The notes beneath the pieces are model-generated. The model ran no database searches, was not told where the DNA came from, and was given only the letters and a program-made list of their open reading frames with translations. A program made the position numbers and the translations under genes. Positions 34,325 to 46,504 of a stretch of 64,000 bases of DNA are shown piece by piece. The DNA comes from Macrotrachela quadricornifera (Eukaryota > Rotifera > Eurotatoria > Philodinida > Philodinidae): assembly GCA_022393335.1 (NCBI GenBank), contig JAJEKB010021013.1, forward strand, positions 349,522 through 413,521. The letters are read 5' to 3'. Each line of letters starts with the position of its first letter. Within the stretch, counting starts at the first letter, position 1.

Positions 34325-36629
34325 CAATGCAATTTTTTGTATCGGTACAAAATCATAAAAAAATAATAAATGTTTAAAATCTTCATTGTTTTGAATATAC
34401 GGACGTGCTATATTCATATCCTGCCTAAGACTATAGTATTGCTCACCGGTGGGTGACATCTTGCTTAATGATTTAATTTGTCCAAAGTATCTAAATAAAT
34501 CAAAATTTTTCGTTTTTGCGTGTTGGGAGAAACCGTACGTCATTATATAAAGAAATTTGATTATGAATATGTTGTAAAAATTAAAAAGCCTTAGATGAGC
34601 GCCAAATATAAAAAAACTCGTGTGGATTGGTTCCAACAACACCAGCATTGGACCATCCATTATTGATGCAAAAATATTTTCAGTGATGAATGATCTTTCT
34701 ATGTATTAAAACATAAGAATCAAATAAAAATTTGGGAACGGATAATGCATGAGCGTAAGGAATAGTCTATTGCGATGTTTTAGAAAGTGAACCTAAAATA
34801 TTTATTGCATAACTTTCAAAAACAAATGCTGTAGATGTTCCAGTAGAACTCTTCTCGATGGCATAGATTCAAATTAATAAGGAAAAAAATCGCGAAAATG
34901 AAGTTGAACATGTTTGAATGGTACTGATCAACAGTTGTGTTCGAGTTTGATTTGATACTAAATCGTATTCAGAAATGCTTAAAAGCTAAGGATAAACGTT
35001 TTTGTGTAATTATATTATTTATTGGTACATTTTATTTCTGAAATAGAATAGAGAGTATTCTCGTTATTCTGATAATAAGAAACGCAATTGTATAGCTTTT
35101 CATATTGTATCTTGTGATGCATTTTATTTTTTAATATAACACATTAAATCACTAATAAATGGAGTACACAGCATAGCTATTAATCTATACCAACAGTTAA
35201 TTAAGTTTTACACAATAATAGTTCTTATTAACATTTTATTATTATAATATTTCGAAATATAAACCTTTATTTTCATATCAATTCATATGAAAAGAACATT
35301 TCCTCAAGTCGTCTATACAAAATCGAGATAACAGAGTCATTACTTTTCGTATGCCCTCGGTAACTTCTAACTCATCTAGTTCACAATCATCAAATATAAA
35401 TGCTTCATTATTTCTTTTCTGTTAGAATTATTGTGATATCGTAGTGAAGAAATCGATCATTTAGCAAAACATGAAAAACATCAGTAGAAAGTTTTACTTA
35501 AATTAAACAACGAAATTGATAGTTTTAAGAACTCTATATAGTTAAATTATACAATTTAACTAATCTAAAACAATAGAAAGATCAGTGTAACCGATGTAGC
35601 TTCCAAGTAACCCAAACAATGCTAGGCTAGACTAGAGACCGAAAAAAAATGATCTGTTGGCAGCTCTCATCTGAACCAGACTTGCTACAATAACAAAAAA
35701 TTCTACTGTCCATGCCGATCAGAGAGTTTAGAGAATCTCTCTATCATATAGTCTGAACGATAGTAGAGAAATTACCAGCATAATCATAGTTTTTCTTCCC
35801 TAACTGTATTTTGTGAAGCTTGATAAATATATTCTGGTACTTCATTACAATAATCAATATTATAGTTCAAGTAGAGAAGCAAGATTCGAATCTCGAACCT
35901 TAAAATTATATTGAAAACGTGTGATTTCCAATTTACTCGAAAATGAGAAAAAGACATTTTTTGTTTCACAATACAGTATGAATTCTCAATCAACGTACAA
36001 AAGTTCGATATTAGTTTCAATTTTATTTTAAAATTTTAATAAGTCTTTGATGAGTTAGAACTGGCAATTTTATTTGATTCTCTATTGAATTTAAATGTTT
36101 TAGCTACAAGTGTTTGCAAAAAAATCTTGCACAACTTCTTCTAGAAATATTATTTTCTATATAAGTGCTTTTCGAATTTTTTTATAGTGTGGTGGACAGC
36201 CCACGATGAAGACGATAATGAAATGTAATCTAGAAAAATGAAAACCTGTAAATATTGATACAAATATTATAAAAGATATGTGTGATATTCTATTCGTTGT
36301 AGAGTATCAGCTCTTACACGAAATATTTGAAGAGGGCTCCAGATTAGTCAATATTTTTCAGTGAAAAAATCAAAAGTGTTGAAATTTCGATTCTAAGTGT
36401 TTTTCTTGTGTCCCAAAAAAAGAGGCGTTTGCCTTTTTTCTCTCTACGTAACCAGATTGAATATCTATATGTATAATGTTCAGTGTGTGTGTCAGTCTGT
36501 CTGTTCCGGGTCAAAGGTAAGGCTATAAGGGGGAAGATCCTCAAGTACTGACGGGTGTGCTAAATATAATGGCCGCATTTTGCATTTTGATTTTGATTTT
36601 GATTTACTTAATATGTTATATTAATAAAA
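34325..36629. other. Long spacer, nothing supported
   Basis: Frames at 34295-34660, 35784-36020 and 36344-36544 are antisense or low complexity. A short TTTTGA run lies near 36575-36605. No RNA gene was seen. Confidence 0.4.
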
Positions 36630-36876
36630 CAAAATATACCAGCAACGGCAGCGTGAAAAACTCTAGAATTTGCATAGGACAGTTTTTCTTATAGTTGTAT
36701 TTTTGTTTTTAAAAAACAGCAAAACTTAATTTAATCAAATTTCGACCGTACAAAAACGTTTTTTGTTTCAGTTCCTTTGAGTTCTGTCGATTTTGAAAAC
36801 AAAAAGTACAAGAGTAAGAAAATATGTCTTATGCAAATTGTAGAGCTATTCACGCTGCGTTTGCTAGTATTATATG
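36630..36876. mobile_element. ~247-bp inverted-repeat element (MITE-like)
   Basis: The segment AATATACCAGCAACGGCAGC, followed by GTGAAAAACTCTAGAATTTGCATAGGACA, is found inverted at the right end (TATGCAAATTGTAGAGCTAT, then TCACGCTGCGTTTGCTAGTATTATAT). The arms are about 80 bp with mismatches. Target duplications could not be decided. Confidence 0.6.
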
Positions 36877-37518
36877 TGGTGCATCCATTATTTGATTCCA
36901 GCACAGAGCGTTATTTATGAATTTTTTTTAAAGTGCAGTAGTATAATACTTACGTACAAATACTATTTAAATTATGCTGATTGTGAATATATATATATAA
37001 ATCTTGATATATGATTTAATCATAAAAAACCTTTACATACAGTGCATTTAGAAGTAAGCAATAAAAAGTAGAATGATGAAAGAATACAATAATCATTAAC
37101 TGCTGAAGACGACGAAAATGAAATGAGAACAGAAGAACATCAAACAGAAATAGAAAAATAATCAATAGCATAGACACAAATGAGCGTCATTGTGTGATAT
37201 CTGTTTATGCTAACACATTCCACGAGATTCACGCTCTTCGCGAATAAGACTTTCACCAATTATTGGCAAAAGTTGAGTGATATTATTTAAAAATGTACTT
37301 ACATATGCGAAGTAGACTGTAATTGATGATAATGTCTTTATTCGATACCAGAATTGCAGTCATATAAATGAAGGATCGATAGATATACGTCAATGGCGAA
37401 CATCCGGCTACTCCATTTCATAAATAATCACCATACAACGTAAAAAAAGCGACAGAGTTTCGTACAGTGTAGCATACGCTGACAACCACAATTAAAATTC
37501 ATATTTGAAAGGCGAAAA
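36877..37518. other. 3' flank of the FG-GAP gene
   Basis: No gene and no clear AATAAA on the minus strand close to the stop at 37519. Nothing else is supported. Confidence 0.35.
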
Positions 37519-40500
37519 TTAGCAAGTCTTAGAGATAATATCGACGTTCCCATAGCCACTATTGGCGATAACAATATCTGATAAATCATCTTCATTAACG
37601 TCACCTACAAGGATTGGAAAAGGAAGAGAACTAAAACCAGACTGAAAAAGTGTTTGACTAGAAAAACTTCCATTTCCATAACCAAAAAAAACTCCAATAT
37701 TGTTAGCACCAAAATTTGTGACTGCAATATCTAATAGAGTATCATTATTAAGATCTAAAACGGCAACTGATTTTGGATGAGAAGCAATACCAGTAGAATA
37801 AATTGTCTGACTTGGAAAAGTACCATTCTCGTATCCAAGAAAGATACCAATACTGTCATTACCAAAATTGGCAACAACAAGATCGAAATAATTATCTTTA
37901 TTGAAATCACCAGTCGCAATCCAACATGGATGAGATCCTGCTCCAGTAGAATAGGTCATTTCACTTGAAAAAGTGCCATAACCCGATCCAAAAAGAATCA
38001 TTATATTGTCAGTGTTATCATTAGCTACGGCGACATCTAACTTACTATCGTTATTGAAATCTTCAACTGCAACGTAGCATGGTCGTGAAGAAGATCCTAT
38101 TGAATAGCTCGGTGCTCTTAAAAAATTTTTACTCTCATAGCCAATAAATACACCTATATTATTGCTACCATAATTGGCAACGACAACATCTAATCGTCTG
38201 TCATTATTAAAGTCACCTACTACGACTGATCTTGGAGAAGAGTAATCGCCAGTTGTATATGTCACTTGACTGAAAAACATGCCATCTTTAAATCCTAGAA
38301 GAATTCCTATGTTGTTATTTTGAAAATTTGCGATAACAATATCTAGTAGTCCATCATTGTTGAAATCTCCACTGTCAATCCAATAGGGTCCAGAACCTTT
38401 CTCAATTGGATAAATTGTTTGATTTTTAAAAGTACCATCTCCATATCCAAAAAAAATCCCGATATTATCTGCATCGTAATTAGCGACAACGATGTCCAAT
38501 CGATTGTCATTGTTAAAATCATCAAGGATAACTGCCACTGGTCCAGAGATAGTGCCAGTTGAATAGTTCATTGAGCTTAAAAAAGTACCATTGTCGTATC
38601 CAAGAAGAATACCTATGTAATTAGAGGTGCCATGGACAAAAACAATGTCTAATCTACGGTCATTGTTAAGATCACCGACAGCAACCGATCGAAGTTCAGC
38701 ATCTTTTTCAATAGAATAGGTTGTTATATTTTCAAAAGTGCCATTACCATAACCAAGAAGAACACCAATATTCCCAGTCCATAAGTTGCCCACGACAATG
38801 TCTAATCGACTATCATTATTGAAATCACCGGTGGCGATTGCGCGTGGCGCAGATCCTAAGCCAGTTGAAGAAGTCATTTGGGTTGAAAAAGTTCCATTGC
38901 CATGTCCGAGAAACACTCCAACATTTTCAGTAAAGTAATTACCAACAGCAATGTCTAATTGATTATCGTTGTTAAAATCTCCAACAGCGACCGATGATAC
39001 CGTAGTACCTATACCAGTTGAATAGGTAGTTCGATTGGAAAATGTTCCATCACCATGAGCAAAAAAAATACTTATACTGCCACTACCTCTATTGGCGACC
39101 ACAATATCCAGTTGACTATCATTGTTAAAATCACCAGCGGCAACTGAAAACGAATTTGAATCAGTACCAGTAGAATATGGTACCATATCTTTGAAAGCAC
39201 TTCCATCATATCTCAAAAGTAAATCTATCTTTTGACTACCGTAATTCGCCACTACAATATCCACTTGGTCATCATTATTAAAATCACCAACGCCAAGCGA
39301 GCGTGGACTCGAACCAATACCAGTGGAGTACATAACTGGAGCATTAAATGAACCATTCCCATATCCGAAGAATATACCGATGTTATCGCTACCAGAATTG
39401 GCAACCACAATATCTAGTTGCGTATCGTTATCTAGATCTCGGACAACAATTGATGTAGGAAGAGAACCGGAACCTGTTGAAAATACTGTTTGCATTGAAA
39501 AAGTTTTGTTGGAATATCCAAAATGAATCCCAATATTGTCTGTACCATAATTACTCAATATGATATCAACTCGACTATCATTATTCAAATCACCGATAGC
39601 GACAGATTGTGGACGCGGTGCAGATCCTGTTAAATACATAGCTTCACTCATACCACTTGTTTTAAGAAGACCGAGAAAAATAGCCACGTCACTAGTTTTC
39701 TCATTGGCGACGGCCATATCCAATTGACTGTCGTTGTTGAAATAACCTAAGGCGATCGATAGTGGCACAGAATCATTACCTGTTGAATATAGCGTTACTT
39801 TTGAAAAGGTGCCATTACCATATCCAAAAAGAACACCGACATTGTTGATATGCTGACTGGCAACGAAGATGTCGAATCGACCATCGCCATTTAAATCATT
39901 AGTAGTAACAAAATAGGGCTTAGAGTCAACGCCAGCTGTATAGGACGTTACTCTTGAAAAAGTTCCGTCATCATATCCTAGTAAAACTCCTACACTGTCA
40001 ATATATCGATTAGCGACAATGATATCCAAATAGCTGTCATTATTGAGATCACAAACAGTGACACACATTGGTCCCGCACCAGCGCCAACAGAATAAGTCG
40101 TTTGATTAGAAAAATTGCCATTGCCATATCCAAGAAGAATACCTACATTGTCAGTGTTATAATTAGCAACGACAATGTCTAATTGATCATCGTTATTGAA
40201 ATCATCAACAGTGACCCACCGTGGTCCAGAGCCATGACCAGTTGAATAGGTTGTTTGGTTTGAAAAATTGCCATTGCCATATCCAAATAAAATACCTACA
40301 TTGTTAGTACCATAATTGGCAACAACAATGTCTAATTGACTATCATTGTTGAAATCCCCAATGGCGACTGACCGTGGTCCAGAGTCATGATCGGTTGAGT
40401 AGTTTATTTGGCTTGAAAAAGTACCATTGCCATATCCAAGAAGAATACCTACATTGTCAGCATAATAATTGGTAACGACAATATCTAAATGATCATCATT

Positions 40501-43436
40501 GTTGAAATCACCAACGGTGACTGACCATGGTCCAGAGCCACTACCAGTTGAATATAGTTTTATTCTTGAAAAAGTGCCATCACCATTTCCAAGAAAAACA
40601 CCTATATTATCAGTCTCATAATTGGCGACGGCAATATCTAATCGATTATCGTTATTAAAGTCAGCAATTACTACCGATTGTGGTTGAGTATTATTGCCAA
40701 TTGAATAAGTAATTGGGTCTGTAAAAGTATGATCATCATATGCAAGAACAATATTAAGATTGTTAGTATCATAATTAAGAACGGCAAGATCTGTTCGATT
40801 GTCTTTGTTGAAATCTGCGCACGCGATCGAATAAGGTTGAAAATTATTGTAAGTAAAAAATATTGTTTGATCTGAAAAAGTTCCATTACCATCTCCAAAT
40901 AGTATACCTAGTTTAGATATGCCATAATTGACGATGGCAACATCTATTTGATCATCATTGTTAAAATCGCCTATAACAATGGAAAGTGGGATAGAATTGT
41001 TACCAGTGCTATAACTCTTTTGTATTGCAAATGTGCCATTTCCATATCCGAGAAATATAATAACAGTGTTGTCCCCACTAGTGGCAACGGCAATATCAAG
41101 TTGAAAATCTTTATTAAAATCGGCTGCAGCAATCGAGTTTGGATGTGAATTCATACCAGTTGTAAAGATTATTGGAATTGCGAATGATCCATTACCATCA
41201 CCAAGAAAAAGTTCAATGTTATTAGTACCATAATTGGCTACGATGATATCGATTGCATTATCATGATTAAAATCGTCAACGACGATTGATATTGGTTGTG
41301 AATCATAGCCAGTGAAGAGAATAGTTTGATTTGTGAAATTACCGTTTCCATTGCCAAGGAAAACACTTATACTGTTAGTTCCATAATTGACAATTGCTAT
41401 ATCATCTTTACTGTCGTTGTTAAAATCAGTAACACTAACACAGAGTGGATGTGAAGATCCAGTGGAAAATGTTATTTGGGATGTAAAAATTCCATAATTC
41501 ATTCCAAAAAATATTCCAATATTGTTAGTACCAAAATTTGCAACAACTAAGTCCTTTTGCAGATCACCGTTGAAATCTCCTATAGCAAGACCATGCGGGA
41601 GGGAACCATCACCAGTTAAATATGTTATTTGATTGGCAAAAGTACCATTATCATTTCGAAGAAATACACCTATGTTATCGGCACCTGAATTGGCAACAGC
41701 AATATCAAACCAACTGTCATTGTTGAAGTCATCAATAACGACAGATCGAGGATGAGAATCATCGATTATTGACTTTTTAGTTGCTGATTTTAAGGTGAAT
41801 GTACAGATCCCGGCTAGAAAATAGTTTAGTAATAAATGAAGGTATTTAGCTGAATCTGCATGAGGAGAAACTCGATAACAGATTATCTATTCACGTGCTT
41901 TGTTTATGGTTGCGAACTAACTCCTTTTTCTTCCATTATCTTAATACTCTATGACATTGGGTTATCGACATTCAATGATAATTATATAATATGGTTCCTG
42001 TTTCTTCTTTAAAGTTGTTGCACGAAACAAAAACTAGACGGTATTCGAGTTTCACTCGACTACGAAATGCGGTGCGAAGCAGAGAATATCGGTTATCGAA
42101 AAGTTGGTAATTCATTTAAAAATGTATATTCATTTCAACGATTTAACATGAACGAAACAGGCACTCGACAAACTATGTTGGACTTATCGAGTCATATTTC
42201 CTGTCTGTGAATGTTGTCGTGAAAGTAAGGTTTCGACGAATAAAATACAGGCATAACGAAATTCATCACTATGAAAACTCTATCAATACTTATCAACTTG
42301 CTTCTAATGAACATTGTTGATTGTTATTTTAATTATCTATCATCATATGTAATAATAACAGCTGTTATATAGAGAGAATGGCGCCTAACTTTCTATCTTG
42401 TCTCGCGAAGAACTACAAAATGCAGTGCTTCGCACCGTATTAAAAAAACATAGTTTGATAATTGAACAAATAACATTTTCATAAAGTTTACGCTACTAGA
42501 AAAAAAATGCATGCGAAAAGTAAAGTCAAGTTGTTTAATTAAGGCTAATTAATACTTTAAATTCTTCATATACTTTGATTATTGGCGAAAAAGTATTAAG
42601 CAAATATAACGTATCATTTCAAGAATTTTACGATACACCTATTTAAATGTATTTAATTGCAATTAAAGTAAGTTTGTATTACAACTAATTTTTATAAACA
42701 TTAGATAAAAGAATATCCATATCGTTTGTATTTTGCTCATGTCTAAAAGTGTTTTTAAAGTTAAAATAATCTACGAAAATTATTAAAACTAACAAAAGGT
42801 TTTTTAAAACTCTTATCCAAAAACATTTATATTTACCTTTATAAATATTTAATACAAAATCGAATGGATATAATTCAGATTTTCTTCAATTTTTTTGCCG
42901 ATTCTGTACTTAACTCAACTGGCTGTTCGATAGACCTTTCCACACGTCGGCTTCAGTTTTTCTTGGACATGGAAATCCTAGATCGAACTCTCCTAGTCTC
43001 ACTTTACGATGGGTCGAGAATTTTATATTATACCGTTTCCAGTAGCAATTTTTCGTTAGTCGAATGAGTGTTTTTCGAGGAAATCAACAATTTATCAGAA
43101 TTTTAAAAAAATCTTTGTTCGATAAAATGTTTGAAACCTATTGAATACATGTGGGAAGACAAGATGTGAATATAGAAACATACGATTTATTTTCATCATA
43201 TAACATGTGATAATCAACTAATTTGTATGGTGAAATATGCTTTTCCACTACTTGTCGCACCATCATACGATTTTTTAAAGCTACTTGAAATTTTTCTTCA
43301 TAAATGGCATGCATTCTTCCTACTTTCGCAATTTTCTGTTTTACACATATTCACCGTTTTGTTTCTTTTCCTCTCGATTCAATATATAAGGAAGTAACAA
43401 AGATTACTTGTCGTCCCATTTCGGTGGGACATATAA

Positions 43437-43468
<32 letters not shown>

Positions 43469-45344
43469 GGCCCCTGCGCAAGGATGACACGCAAAATCGT
43501 GAAGCGTTCCATATTTTTTTTTTGATCTTTTCTACTTTTACTATATTATCTAATAAGACAGTTATTTTTTTTTTATGCCACCGTAAGTAGCCATTAGATG
43601 TATTTATATGACAGAAAAAAATAAACCAAAAATATCATAAAGAAAAGAAAAAGCCAAAAAAAAAAGAGAGTAATATAAGAAGGAAAAAAAGTGAAGTATA
43701 TCATTTATCAATTGTCTCAACTATTAATAGGTCTATATGTCACTTTATTTTATTTATAAGATTTATTCATTTATATAAATGTAATGTTAATTTAATTGAA
43801 TATAAATACTAGACGGCACTGGAGTAGAACTCGACTGCGAAATGCGGTGCGAAGCTTGCTATTTTCAAAAATATATGCGTTATGGAAAAATAATTAAAAT
43901 ATATAGTCAAATTTGATGTACTCAATAGAATTGAATTGTATTCAATATTTGATATAAAAGAAAAAGGATTCCAGTAATAAATAGTACTATTTTAAATTAA
44001 AAAATCTAAAAACTTCAATATTATATTCAAAATTTCGTTATTTTAAACTTTTCGATAATCGCATGACATGAAAATCTAAAAAAAATCAATTAAGTATAAT
44101 TTAAACTTAAAAATCGTAAATGTCAAAATCTAATGTTTTTCTCAAAAAACTAATTAAATCTATTAGACATTTCACATGTTATAACTATTGACCTCTGCAC
44201 ATACTACAAACCAGTCATCTGTAAATTTAATTTTTTTTTCAATCCATTAATTATCAATTGTAAGTCACATTGGTCAAATCATTAGTCCAAATAAATTAAA
44301 CGCTAAAATTTCATGCTGAATTCATCTTTAGATTATCTCAAACTTTGAAAAAAAACAAAGTCGTTTAAAAATCGTCGTTTTGTTACGCTTCCTGTGACGA
44401 AACAAAATTTTCTATTGAAAATCAGAAAATGCATGGTCATAGTTCGATCTTCATATTTCAATTTCGCGTTTCAACGAATATTTTACGACTTTCCGTTCAC
44501 GAGATAATCGTTCCACAAAATGACAATTTTGATGTGTACGTCGAGAAATAAATAAATTAATAAGAAAAACTCGCGAAGCACTCCAGAAATGCTGTGCTTC
44601 GTACCGCATTAATAATTGGATCATTTCTGACATATTAGATAAAATAGTTCTGTATGAGTAGTCATATGTTTTGTCACATAACTCTGTAGGATTACACATC
44701 TTTTCTGGAGGTGGATTATTATTTACAAAATGAGTAAGTATTATGTGTAATTAAATAGTTTGTCAAAAAATGAAAGTTTCTTAGAAAATGATGCTATTGA
44801 TTGTATGCAACCTAACTTTACATTTCTGGTATATCTTGGAAAATACACAACATGTTAGATTACATATGAAACTCAAGTAAGGAATAATAGTTATTCGAAG
44901 TATCAAATTTTTTCATCAAGATATCAATGCTGTACAAGATTTAGTTAGAAAAGTATCTTCATTTATTCAATCGTTATAATTTTAAATAGAATATTTGGTA
45001 AAAAACATACCTGATTCTTTTGGTGATCTAAAATAAACCGTTAAAATACCAATAATCATTGCCAAACTTATAAAAACAGCAGACAAAAAAGGACGTTTGA
45101 CTTTCTCATGGAATATTAAGAGAATATTTCTTCTATCGAAAAAAAAAATATTAATCATAAGAGGAACTGTCTAGAAAGATGCATACTTATGTTTTTTAGC
45201 TTCATAAAAGAATGACGAAATATCACTGGCATGAAAAATACTATTTTGATCATGTAAATTCTGATTCATATCCAAGTTACGGTTCAAACCAATTGAAGAT
45301 GATTGTTGTACAGTTGTTATCATATAATTATCCTGAGTAGTCAT
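37519..45344 (-). CDS. Type II membrane protein with 28 FG-GAP/VCBS repeats, three exons
   Basis: Exons 45187-45344, 45011-45132 and 37519-41813 join with matching phases (AA|A, then G|CC) to a 4575-nt CDS, 1524 residues. The N-terminus (MTTQDNYMITTVQQSSS) is cytosolic in this model. Residues about 67-87 (PFLSAVFISLAMIIGILTVYF) form one membrane span preceded by basic residues. The remainder, from ICTFTLKSATKK on, is extracellular and consists of 28 repeats of about 51 residues with the Ca-binding motif D-F-N-N-D-x-x-x-D-I-x-V-A-N and G-Y-G-N-G-T-F. Such repeats build beta-propellers or arrays, as in integrin alpha heads and bacterial VCBS adhesins, so adhesion or ligand binding is likely. 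Many N-glycosylation sites (N-G-T, N-Q-T) support the outside location. The 4.3-kb repeat exon has no intron. Intron 2 is 3197 bp and hosts a U6 gene and two TIR elements. Confidence 0.82.
42032..42442. mobile_element. Inverted-repeat element copy A (GCGGTGCGAAGC family)
   Basis: The left end ACTAGACGGTATTCGAGT is followed by ATGCGGTGCGAAGC. The right end carries the inverse GTGCTTCGCACCGTATT preceded by CTCGCGAAGAAC. It lies inside intron 2 of the FG-GAP gene. The internal sequence is AT-rich and non-coding. Confidence 0.55.
43383..43388 (+). promoter_or_regulatory. TATA box of the U6 snRNA gene
   Basis: TATATA lies 25-30 bases before the U6 start, the position expected for a type 3 pol III promoter. 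A PSE-like stretch (TCACCGTTTTGTTTC, about 43349-43363) sits further upstream; that part is tentative. Confidence 0.7.
43413..43518 (+). ncRNA. U6: U6 spliceosomal snRNA
   Basis: The 5' hairpin GTCCCATTTCGGTGGGAC is followed by the near-invariant U6 body: ACATATAATAAAATTGGAACG, the ACAGAGA box in GATACAGAGAAGATTAGC, the catalytic AGC triad, CCCCTGCGCAAGGATGACAC for the internal stem-loop, and CGTGAAGCGTTCCATATTTT at the 3' end. The body matches the animal consensus with very few changes (for example AAAATCG for AAATTCG). The TATA box and the terminal T run show a normal pol III unit, so it is probably functional. It is transcribed opposite to the FG-GAP gene, inside that gene's second intron. 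Confidence 0.97.
43514..43523 (+). terminator. Pol III T-run terminator of U6
   Basis: An unbroken run of ten Ts immediately after the U6 3' end (CCATA then T10) is a strong RNA polymerase III stop and supplies the U tail that binds LSm proteins. Confidence 0.9.
43808..44610. mobile_element. Inverted-repeat element copy B (GCGGTGCGAAGC family)
   Basis: It starts ACTAGACGGCACTGGAGT, with AATGCGGTGCGAAGC just inside, and ends CTCGCGAAGCACTCCAGAAAT, then GCTTCGTACCGCATT. It is the same family as 42032-42442, about twice as long, and the two copies bracket the U6 gene. The ACTAG end and small hairpins recall Helitron 3' ends, but inverted termini favour a MITE. Confidence 0.55.
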
Positions 45345-45575
45345 TTTAATCTAGAAAAAACAAATGCAATTTTTATGAACACATATATGAATTGTATAAT
45401 CACAATATTTTGATTAAAAATTTTATGAATGATTTGTCAATGATTGAAGTTTTTCTATTAAAATTTCAATTGGAAATGGTAAACAGTTATGAATGTGTAG
45501 TCTAACTGAGATTTATAAGAATATCGAGAATGAAGCTAGTCGTTTTAATCGAATTTATATCGATAGCGATTGACA
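45345..45575. other. 5' flank of the FG-GAP gene
   Basis: This is where the minus-strand promoter should lie. It is AT-rich with no clear TATA assignment. Confidence 0.3.
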
Positions 45576-45999
45576 TCTATACATATAAAGTAGAAAGTTT
45601 GTTTGTTTGTCTGTTCGCTTATAACTCAATCCCGGTAAAAGCTACGCCACCAAATTTTCCACAACACTTTTCTAGGTCCTGAGGAAGGTCATGGTGCGAT
45701 CACCCAGCGAGGGTGGGGGTGGGGTGGGGGTATGGGTGAAGCCTCACCCAGATAGTGCTGTATTAGCTAACATTACTAAACTTTCCGTGGTGCTTCTCTG
45801 AGTTCAGAGGCATCTTCAAAGAGTGCTGTTACCATTAATATGAGTAGAGAGGAGGCGTCTGGTCGAAATCTAACTGAAGTCCTATCGCAATGAATTTTGC
45901 GTTAATTTTCCAGAAATTTCGCGAATCTGTTATGATTCTAAGATTAATCGTTTTTATCGTGGATTCTTTGGTTTAAATTTGAAAATCGGATGTTTCTAA
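45576..45999 (+). mobile_element. Helitron 5' fragment
   Basis: It starts A|TCTATACATATAAAGTAGAAAG with the TC terminus and the GTTTGTTTGTCTGTTC region typical of the neighbouring Helitron, then diverges. No CTAG-type 3' end is found before the next copy begins at 46000. It contains a strongly G-rich tract at about 45703-45730. Confidence 0.6.
45703..45730 (+). other. G-quadruplex-prone G tract
   Basis: Four or more runs of three to five Gs separated by single Ts (GGGTGGGGGTGGGGTGGGGG) stand out in an AT-rich region and meet the usual G4 pattern. It lies within the Helitron fragment. Confidence 0.7.
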
Positions 46000-46504
46000 T
46001 CTATATATATAAAGGGGAAAGTTTGTCTGTCTGTCTGTCTGTTTTTTATGCATTCGAACATCGCACGGGTTGAGGGTGCCAGACTTTTCATGGCATACTC
46101 TTAGGTCTCGAGAAAGGTCAAAAGGGATCAGGATGAGTGGCAAGAGGATTGGGCTGAAATTTCACAACAGGTTATGATACATTACAATTTTCGCCAGTTT
46201 TTTAAAAACTTCAGGACATATGCTGCCATTGTCAGAATATCCACCTGTTAGTGTCAGTTTTTTGCACTGGGTATTTGTATAAAATACGGAAATACTCATG
46301 AGTTAAGAGAAAGACTGTTACGCCCCCACACCATTTGCTGAATTATCCGATTTAAAAATGAATATAAGTGTATGCATGGCGGGATATGTAGTAATAATAG
46401 ATGAAAATGTCTTAATTAAGCCTTCTATACATCTTCTGTGGTTTTCTGACATGATAAGTTTCCAGTATGGAGATTTCCCGAGCAACGCCGGGTACTACCG
46501 CTAG
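46000..46504 (+). mobile_element. Non-autonomous Helitron, 505 bp, both ends present
   Basis: It begins with TC (TCTATATATATAAAGGGG) after host A and ends GCAACGCCGGGTACTACCG followed by CTAG before host T. This is the classic Helitron layout: insertion between A and T, no target duplication, a GC-rich 3' end, and CTAG terminus. A GTCTGTCTGTCTGTCTG run follows the 5' end. There is no Rep/helicase coding. A second, truncated copy lies at 63233-63643 in reverse. Confidence 0.85.

Noticed and set aside
34147..34660. Minus ORFs overlapping the GPCR 3' end
   Set aside because: They are antisense shadows of the receptor gene and its AT-rich 3' flank.
37519..41502. The FG-GAP frame taken as a complete 1327-residue single-exon gene starting at 41502
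   Set aside because: The frame and two more repeats extend upstream to a splice acceptor at 41813, and TM-coding exons at 45011-45344 join in phase.
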